Source of the DNA: an uncultured Collinsella sp.
GTDB lineage: Bacteria > Actinomycetota > Coriobacteriia > Coriobacteriales > Coriobacteriaceae
Reading direction: 5' to 3'
NCBI GenBank assembly: GCA_958418185.1
Contig: CATZEP010000083.1
Span: 1 to 6,016 of the forward strand
Length of the DNA stretch: 6,016 bases
How positions within the stretch are numbered: the first letter of the stretch is position 1; each line of letters opens with the position of its first letter. A program made the translations under genes and the position numbers. Under the pieces are notes generated by a model. The model ran no database searches, was not told the origin of the DNA, and was given only the letters and a program-made list of their open reading frames with translations. Positions 1 to 3,865 of this stretch are shown here, piece after piece.

Positions 1-417
1 CGTACTACCCACAACCTCGATTCTGGCAAAAATCGGCACCAAAAACGGCAGCAAAGGCAGCGAGCGCGATTTTGCGATGAGACAGGCGGCAGCAAGGGCC
101 AGGAGCGCAGCCGCAAACGCGACGATACCACCCAAGGGATCGAAGGTACAAAGGGCAAAGAGCGCCTTGGCGTCCCCCATACCAATGCCGGGAGCGTGGC
201 GAACACGACGCCAGAGCGACTCAGTAAGCACAAGGGCAAGATAGACGATGACCGCAAGACCGGCGTGGTCAAGTGCCGTGTTAATGCCCCTGTCGAGCCA
301 AACGCCTGCAAACGCCGCCACGGCACACGCGCCGGCAAGCTCATTGGGAAACCGCCGCTCACGGGCATCAATCGCCGCGCCGGCAAAGATGCAAATCCAA
401 AATGGAATATAGACCAT
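1..417 (-). CDS. A24-type prepilin peptidase (3' end beyond window)
   Basis: This is a membrane aspartic protease of the type IV prepilin peptidase family (A24). Family members cut the leader from type IV, Tad/Flp or type II secretion prepilins at the cytoplasmic face of the membrane. The frame is open for 139 codons from ATG at 417 to the left edge. It shows both A24 aspartate motifs: D18 in IDARERRFPNE (residues 17-27) and D82 in GIGMGDAK (77-84), the GxGD signature. Hydrophobic segments lie near 2-16, 28-42, 52-66, 85-112 and 120-131. There is no N-terminal methyltransferase-like domain with CxxC pairs, so it is a short single-domain form of the TadV/CpaA kind. The proline-rich PLLPFLVPI near the end suggests that little is missing. 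The start is fixed by AGGGAGG at 424-430, six bases upstream. It follows a terminator closely, so its promoter is unclear. Specificity (pilin or pseudopilin) cannot be told from this window. Confidence 0.86.
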   Translation of the reverse strand, partial: MVYIPFWICIFAGAAIDARERRFPNELAGACAVAAFAGVWLDRGINTALDHAGLAVIVYLALVLTESLWRRVRHAPGIGMGDAKALFALCTFDPLGGIVAFAAALLALAAACLIAKSRSLPLLPFLVPIFARIEVVGST

Positions 418-423
418 CAAACA

Positions 424-430
424 CCTCCCT
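424..430 (-). promoter_or_regulatory. Strong ribosome binding site of the prepilin peptidase
   Basis: AGGGAGG on the minus strand, followed by a six-base spacer (TGTTTG) and ATG at 417. It is the best Shine-Dalgarno match near any start in this window and fixes this start, since no convincing alternative lies nearby in frame. Confidence 0.75.
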
Positions 431-449
431 GGGCAGCAGCTCAAACACA

Positions 450-490
450 AAAACCACCACAAAGGTGCCTGTCCCCTTTGTGGTGGTTTT
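450..490 (-). terminator. Intrinsic terminator after the glycosyltransferase
   Basis: A perfect 16-base-pair inverted repeat (arms 450-465 and 475-490) encloses a nine-base loop (466-474). Read on the minus strand, the 3' arm ends in TTTT and continues TGTGTTTGA, giving the U-rich tail of a Rho-independent terminator. The hairpin begins eight bases after the glycosyltransferase stop codon (499-501). The top of the stem and the loop together read GGGGACAGGCACC, a word that resembles dispersed REP-like elements. A second ACCACCAC copy just upstream (about 491-500) could pair with the same 3' arm as an alternative fold. Plus-strand termination is less likely because that side continues GGTGGTGG. 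Confidence 0.85.
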
Positions 491-498
491 GGTGGTGG

Positions 499-1794
499 TT
501 ATTTGGCGCCTTGCATGACCTCGTCGAGGGTAACGCTTACGGCGTGCTGCGTCGGCACCCAGTCGACCTTCAGGAACAGAGCAGCCACCGTGATGGGGAT
601 ATAGCTGAACATAAAGATCGGGAAGGTAAACAGGTTGGTCACCAGACGCCACTTTTGCGCGCAGTGAATATGCTTGTACTCAAAGATGGTCGTGAGTAGC
701 GCCAGGATAAAGAAGGTCAGGTACATCATCGCGAAGGTCATAATGAGCGAGGCGGCACAAGCCTGCATCTCGACCTCGGTGGCCAAGAAGCCGTGCGAAA
801 GCCCGCCCACGATGAGGAAAGTCGCGTTGGCGAACATGGAAATCAGGGACAGCAGCATGCCCGGTGCGATCGTCATAAACATGTCGTAGGCGGCAAAGCG
901 ATGATAGCGGAACGTAGATTTGACAAGATGCTTGCCGTAGGTAAAGAACACCTGGTAAAAGCCCTTGGTCCAACGCATGCGCTGTTTCCAGGACGCCTTA
1001 AACGTCACGGGCTGTTCGTCAAAGAACTCCGCCGGCGCATAGCCAATGCGAATGCCGTGAATAGCGCAGAACGTGGTGAACTGGATGTCCTCGGTCAGCG
1101 TATGGAACTGCCAACCGTGCATGCCCTCGATCACGCTCGCCGAGATAAGGTAACCCGAACCCGAAACGGCGCAAGACGTCTTGCAGATGTTACGCGCGTT
1201 GTTGAGAAAGCGGGCCTCACGCAGATACCAGGTGGCGTTGGCCGCAGAGATCCACGAACTGCCAAAGTTCTTAGAGTTGCGATAGCTCGTGACCACATGG
1301 AAGCCCTGGTCAAAGGCATCATTCATCTTGGAGACGTAATCGCGGGAGATAACGTTATCGGCGTCGAAGATAAAGTAGCCCTCAAACGTGTCGGGATACT
1401 CGTTGAGAATGCGATCGAAACCAAAGTCCATGACCCAGCTCTTGCCCTTGCGGGCCAGGTCGTTGCGCTCGTAAACAATGGCACCGGCCTCGCGCGCGAG
1501 CTGCGCGGTGTTGTCGGTGCAGGCATCGGCGACCACGAAGACCTCGATGAGCTCGGACGGATAATCTTGATCCTTGATGGAGCGAACGAGGTTGGCGATA
1601 ACGGCTTCCTCGTTATGCGCCGCGATAAAGAAGGCATAGCGGTGGAGCTTTTTTGCCTTGGGAGGCGCGACCTCGCCACGAAGAGCGCCGATGACAAAGA
1701 AGACCACCTGGTACAGAAAGCAGACTGTGAGCAGCGTGACGACAATCTGGTTGAAAATCACGATGGGTGTGTTGGTTTGTAAAAAGGCGAGCAT
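499..1794 (-). CDS. Membrane family 2 glycosyltransferase (processive-type)
   Basis: This 431-residue inner-membrane GT2 enzyme should transfer sugar from a nucleotide sugar on the cytoplasmic side to a growing surface polysaccharide or lipid acceptor. One membrane segment lies near 12-37. The GT-A catalytic core follows: AAHNEE (58-63), VVADACTDNT with D90 (87-96), the metal-binding DADN (144-147), TEDIQ with the presumed catalytic Asp (234-238), and QRMRW (271-275), the QxxRW motif of cellulose-, chitin- and hyaluronan-synthase-like enzymes. Further membrane segments lie near 303-333, 345-372 and 388-409, with a short cytoplasmic tail (VPTQHAVSVTLDEV). All motif residues are intact and the length is usual for single-subunit members. 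There is no PilZ domain and no partner gene beside it, so product and substrate are unknown. The ATG at 1794 has GGGAG five bases upstream. An 82-base gap upstream and a strong terminator downstream point to a single-gene transcript. Confidence 0.9.
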   Translation of the reverse strand: MLAFLQTNTPIVIFNQIVVTLLTVCFLYQVVFFVIGALRGEVAPPKAKKLHRYAFFIAAHNEEAVIANLVRSIKDQDYPSELIEVFVVADACTDNTAQLAREAGAIVYERNDLARKGKSWVMDFGFDRILNEYPDTFEGYFIFDADNVISRDYVSKMNDAFDQGFHVVTSYRNSKNFGSSWISAANATWYLREARFLNNARNICKTSCAVSGSGYLISASVIEGMHGWQFHTLTEDIQFTTFCAIHGIRIGYAPAEFFDEQPVTFKASWKQRMRWTKGFYQVFFTYGKHLVKSTFRYHRFAAYDMFMTIAPGMLLSLISMFANATFLIVGGLSHGFLATEVEMQACAASLIMTFAMMYLTFFILALLTTIFEYKHIHCAQKWRLVTNLFTFPIFMFSYIPITVAALFLKVDWVPTQHAVSVTLDEVMQGAK

Positions 1795-1826
1795 GCAGGC
1801 TCCCAGGAACGCGTTACGTAAACAAA

Positions 1827-1858
1827 CGTATATTTTACCGTAGGGTGACCGAGTTCAA
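1827..1858 (-). promoter_or_regulatory. Possible promoter of the glycosyltransferase gene
   Basis: In the 82-base gap before the glycosyltransferase, the minus strand has TTGAAC (1858-1853) as a -35-like box and TAAAAT (1837-1832) as a -10-like box, separated by 15 bases, which is short. The stretch TAAAATATACG allows other registers of the -10 box. The area is clearly more AT-rich than its surroundings. A palindrome TTACGTAA (1814-1821) lies just downstream and could be an operator. This is inferred from base composition and weak consensus matches only. Confidence 0.35.
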
Positions 1859-1876
1859 GAAACCACCTAATACTGG

Positions 1877-2890
1877 TTAGGATTCGAGAAGACCGACCTG
1901 CGGAACGATTTCGTCGCCGGCAGCGGTGCGGCCAAGCGAGCGCGGGGCCAGGTCGTCAAGAACCGCAGCGAGATCCCACGGCAGCTCGTCGCGGCACTCA
2001 ATGCGCTCCCCCGTCACGGGATGGTCGAATGCGACGCGCCAAGAATGAAGGAATTGCCTGGTCAGGCCCTGATCGGCGCGTGCATCGCACTTGCCGTAGA
2101 GCGGATCGCCCACGCAGGCGTGGTTGATATGGCGCATATGCACGCGAATCTGATGTGTGCGGCCCGTAAACAGGTGGCACTCGACGAGCGTGTAGCCGTC
2201 GTCAAAACGCGTGGAATCGAAGCGCTCGAGCACCTTGAAGGTCGTGATGGCCTGGCGAGCAAAGGGGTCATCGGAAACCGCCATCTTCACGCGGTCGCGC
2301 GTCGATCGGGCGATACCGGTGTTGATAGTGCCCTCGTCCATGGCGATGTGACCGTGAACGAGCGTGATATAGCGACGGTCGAGCGTGCGCGTGCGGATGA
2401 GATTTTGAAGTGCGCGCTGGGTGTCGTCGTCTTTTGCCGCGAGCATAAGGCCCGAGGTATCGCGATCCAGGCGATGCACGATACCGGGGCGGTTCTCGCC
2501 CTGCACGGTGCCCAGATGGTCGATACCACAGTGATAGACCAGGGCATTCGCGAGCGTACCGCTCTCATGACCATGTGCAGGATGGCACACCAGGCCGCGC
2601 TGCTTGGAGAGCACAATGAGATAGTCGTCCTCATAGCGAATGTCGAGCGGGATGGCCTCGGGAATCACATCGGTGGGATCGTGCGGCTCGGGCAGATCGA
2701 CCGAAATACGGTCGCCGGCTCGCACGGCGTACTTTTTGGACAGGCAGGTCTCGCCATTGACGCATACGGCACCGCCCTCAATCAGATGCGCGCAGGCAGA
2801 GCGCGTAGGGCAGCCGTCATTGGCGCCCAGATAGGCGTCAAGACGCTGACCAGCGGCATCGTCGGCAACAAGGATATGGATGTCGGCCAT
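1877..2890 (-). CDS. RluA/RluD-family pseudouridine synthase
   Basis: This 337-residue RNA-modifying enzyme should convert chosen uridines, probably in large-subunit rRNA, to pseudouridine in the cytoplasm. An N-terminal S4 RNA-binding domain covers about residues 14-66 (GQRLDAYLG through RAGDRISVDL). The RluA-type catalytic domain follows at about 85-300. It carries GIVHRLDRDTSGLM (136-149) with the catalytic Asp at D142, RRYITLVHG (172-180), and GRTHQIRVHM (243-252). The length is slightly above the usual 300-325 because of a poorly conserved C-terminal stretch of about 30 residues. The ATG at 2890 shares its A with the TAA of lspA, so the two are probably translationally coupled; AAAGGA lies about ten bases upstream within lspA. 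The same gene pair occurs in Firmicutes as lspA-ylyB, so it may be the YlyB-type paralogue and not true RluD (23S positions 1911/1915/1917). The target uridine cannot be decided from sequence. Confidence 0.93.
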   Translation of the reverse strand: MADIHILVADDAAGQRLDAYLGANDGCPTRSACAHLIEGGAVCVNGETCLSKKYAVRAGDRISVDLPEPHDPTDVIPEAIPLDIRYEDDYLIVLSKQRGLVCHPAHGHESGTLANALVYHCGIDHLGTVQGENRPGIVHRLDRDTSGLMLAAKDDDTQRALQNLIRTRTLDRRYITLVHGHIAMDEGTINTGIARSTRDRVKMAVSDDPFARQAITTFKVLERFDSTRFDDGYTLVECHLFTGRTHQIRVHMRHINHACVGDPLYGKCDARADQGLTRQFLHSWRVAFDHPVTGERIECRDELPWDLAAVLDDLAPRSLGRTAAGDEIVPQVGLLES

Positions 2891-3489
2891 TAGCGCTCAT
2901 TCCTTTCGCGAATCTTGCGGGCACGCTCCCCACGTTGTTTAGCCTTGCGCTTGGCGCGGGCCTCGTCACGGGCGTTAAGCTCGGCGGTCGCATCGACCTC
3001 ACGGGCCGCGGGGCTCAAGAACATGTAGCCGATAAGCGCCAGCACAACACCGACCGTAATGCCGATATCGGCGACGTTAAAGACGGGAAAGTCGATGAAC
3101 GTAGTGGCGATAAAATCGGTTACGAAGCCAAAGACAAGGCGATCGATCGCGTTGCCGATGGCGCCGCCCGCAACCATGGCCATGCCCACAACCTCAAGAC
3201 GAGCGAGCTGAGGCGCACGGAGCAAGTACACGGCAATGGCGACGATAACCGCAAGCGCCAGCACGGCGAACGCAACGCCATGCCCCTCGCCCATGCTAAA
3301 GGCAGCGCCGATATTGCGGACAAACAGAAAATCGATCACGCCGGGGATAACGGTCACATGCAGAGCATCGCCCACGGCACGAACCGCAAGCTTGGTCAGC
3401 TGGTCAACGAGCAACACAACGAGCGCCACGCCACCAGCAACACACAACCGCCAACGCAAAGGCGGCGTCATATCCGCAACACGACCCAA
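2890..3489 (-). CDS. lspA: Lipoprotein signal peptidase (signal peptidase II)
   Basis: LspA is an inner-membrane aspartic protease that removes the signal peptide of diacylglyceryl-modified prolipoproteins after Lgt has acted. The A8-family landmarks are all present: DQLTK (29-33), RNIGAAFS (58-65), GNAIDR with catalytic D116 (112-117), and FNVAD with catalytic D141 (137-141). Four membrane segments lie near 15-36, 71-90, 97-115 and 142-159. At 199 residues it exceeds the usual 150-170. The surplus is a very charged tail (163-199) rich in Arg, Lys and Glu, expected in the cytoplasm. The start chosen is TTG at 3489, preceded by AGGGGA with a five-base spacer. The first in-frame ATG (3471, residue 7) has no good ribosome binding site, though it would still leave the first membrane segment whole. 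The gene overlaps the downstream pseudouridine synthase by one base and is separated from ileS by a terminator. Confidence 0.95.
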   Translation of the reverse strand: MGRVADMTPPLRWRLCVAGGVALVVLLVDQLTKLAVRAVGDALHVTVIPGVIDFLFVRNIGAAFSMGEGHGVAFAVLALAVIVAIAVYLLRAPQLARLEVVGMAMVAGGAIGNAIDRLVFGFVTDFIATTFIDFPVFNVADIGITVGVVLALIGYMFLSPAAREVDATAELNARDEARAKRKAKQRGERARKIRERNER

Positions 3490-3494
3490 AGAAA

Positions 3495-3500
3495 TCCCCT
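3495..3500 (-). promoter_or_regulatory. Ribosome binding site supporting the lspA TTG start
   Basis: AGGGGA on the minus strand lies five bases before TTG at 3489. A second purine-rich block (GAGGAT) lies directly upstream of it. The in-frame ATG at 3471 lacks such a site, which is why the TTG was preferred. Confidence 0.55.
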
Positions 3501-3541
3501 ATCCTCAAAACAATCGAATTCCGTTTAACGCAAGTAACCAT

Positions 3542-3554
3542 CTTATAGTGACAA
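3542..3554 (-). promoter_or_regulatory. Possible -10 region of an lspA promoter
   Basis: The minus strand reads TTGTCACTATAAG here. TATAAG (3547-3542) matches a -10 box at five of six positions and would place the transcript start roughly 45-50 bases before the lspA start. No convincing -35 box lies 16-18 bases upstream of it; the adjacent TTGTCA is too close to serve. A promoter in 3490-3609 is expected because a terminator separates lspA from ileS, but this exact placement is a guess. Confidence 0.22.
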
Positions 3555-3609
3555 ACGCCAAACACGCAGCATATTCACCAACGCTAGCGAAATAACCAGC
3601 ACAAAACAA

Positions 3610-3640
3610 AAGCGACATTCCGAATAACGGAATGTCGCTT
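3610..3640 (-). terminator. Intrinsic terminator of the ileS transcript
   Basis: A perfect 13-base-pair inverted repeat (AAGCGACATTCCG at 3610-3622 with its complement at 3628-3640) encloses a five-base loop. On the minus strand the stem ends CGCTT and runs into TTGTTTTGTG, a proper U-rich tail. On the plus strand the following bases are AATAGC, so it works only in the ileS direction. It lies about 220 bases after the ileS stop codon, leaving a long structured 3' region ahead of it. Confidence 0.85.
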
Positions 3641-3644
3641 AATA

Positions 3645-3666
3645 GCTTTCGACTAAGAGCGAAAGC
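3645..3666 (-). other. Small hairpin before the ileS terminator
   Basis: GCTTTCG (3645-3651) and CGAAAGC (3660-3666) form a seven-base-pair stem with an eight-base loop. It lies only four bases from the terminator stem in a repetitive stretch (GAAAGCGAAAGAAAG), so other registers of pairing are possible. A weaker four-pair stem (TCCA/TGGA, 3684-3695) and a five-pair stem (ATCGT/ACGAT, 3707-3730) fill much of the rest up to the large hairpin at 3731. None is significant alone; they matter as part of the structured interval. Confidence 0.4.
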
Positions 3667-3730
3667 GAAAGAAAGCCTTTATCTCCAGCAATGGAAACGC
3701 CGCGTTATCGTCACCAACAGCGAAAACGAT

Positions 3731-3814
3731 CCTAAGCGAGCAAGGTGACGTGAAAGAGGAGGGAAGCGTACTTTGGTACGCGACCGACGATTGAACGTCA
3801 GATTGCCGCTTAGG
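3731..3814 (-). other. Long interrupted hairpin of unknown function
   Basis: An 84-base element folds almost fully on itself. The outer stem is CCTAAGCG (3731-3738) with CGCTTAGG (3807-3814). After a one-base bulge (3739), GCAA (3740-3743) pairs with TTGC (3803-3806). After a 2x2 internal loop, TGACGT (3746-3751) pairs with ACGTCA (3795-3800). A large internal loop of 14 and 13 bases (3752-3765, purine-rich on the plus strand, and 3782-3794) follows. The tip is GCGTAC/GTACGC (3766-3771, 3776-3781) with a four-base loop. In total 24 pairs stand in one nested order, too regular for chance. There is no U-tract, so it is not a terminator. It lies in the ileS 3' region and would be transcribed with it. 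It could be an RNA element, an sRNA precursor or a palindromic intergenic repeat. I do not recognise a named family, and the strand is assigned only from the transcript direction. Confidence 0.6.
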
Positions 3815-3830
3815 GACGTTTGCAGCGTCG

Positions 3831-3865
3831 GTAGGTTACGGCGTTCTACGAACGCCGTAACCTAC
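3831..3865 (-). repeat. Perfect 16-bp inverted repeat over the ileS stop codon
   Basis: GTAGGTTACGGCGTTC (3831-3846) and its exact complement (3850-3865) are separated by three bases. The ileS stop codon TAG (3862-3864) lies inside the 5' arm on the minus strand. The following minus-strand bases (CGACGCTGCAAACG) are not U-rich, so it is not a classic intrinsic terminator. It could protect the mRNA 3' side, pause the ribosome at termination, or be a REP-type palindrome. Confidence 0.7.

Noticed and set aside
196..699. Open plus-strand frame of 167 codons crossing two genes
   Set aside because: It runs antisense through the peptidase, the terminator hairpin and the end of the glycosyltransferase, and its product is low-complexity (a Trp-rich run from the hairpin arm).
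793..1782. Open plus-strand frame of 329 codons
   Set aside because: It lies entirely antisense to the glycosyltransferase, whose motifs are all intact. Its translation shows no domain or membrane pattern, and long antisense frames are expected opposite GC-rich genes.
1861..1881. Possible terminator hairpin at the end of the pseudouridine synthase gene
   Set aside because: Only five-pair stems (CCTAA/TTAGG or AACCA/TGGTT) can form, they exclude one another, and no proper U-tract follows.
2021..2893. Open plus-strand frame of 290 codons
   Set aside because: Exact antisense shadow of the pseudouridine synthase gene, with no recognisable motif and no ribosome binding site of note.
3490..3609. 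Small gene or riboswitch ahead of lspA
   Set aside because: The stretch after the terminator is AT-rich and has no sizeable open frame with a ribosome binding site and no stable nested stems. It most likely holds just the lspA promoter and leader.
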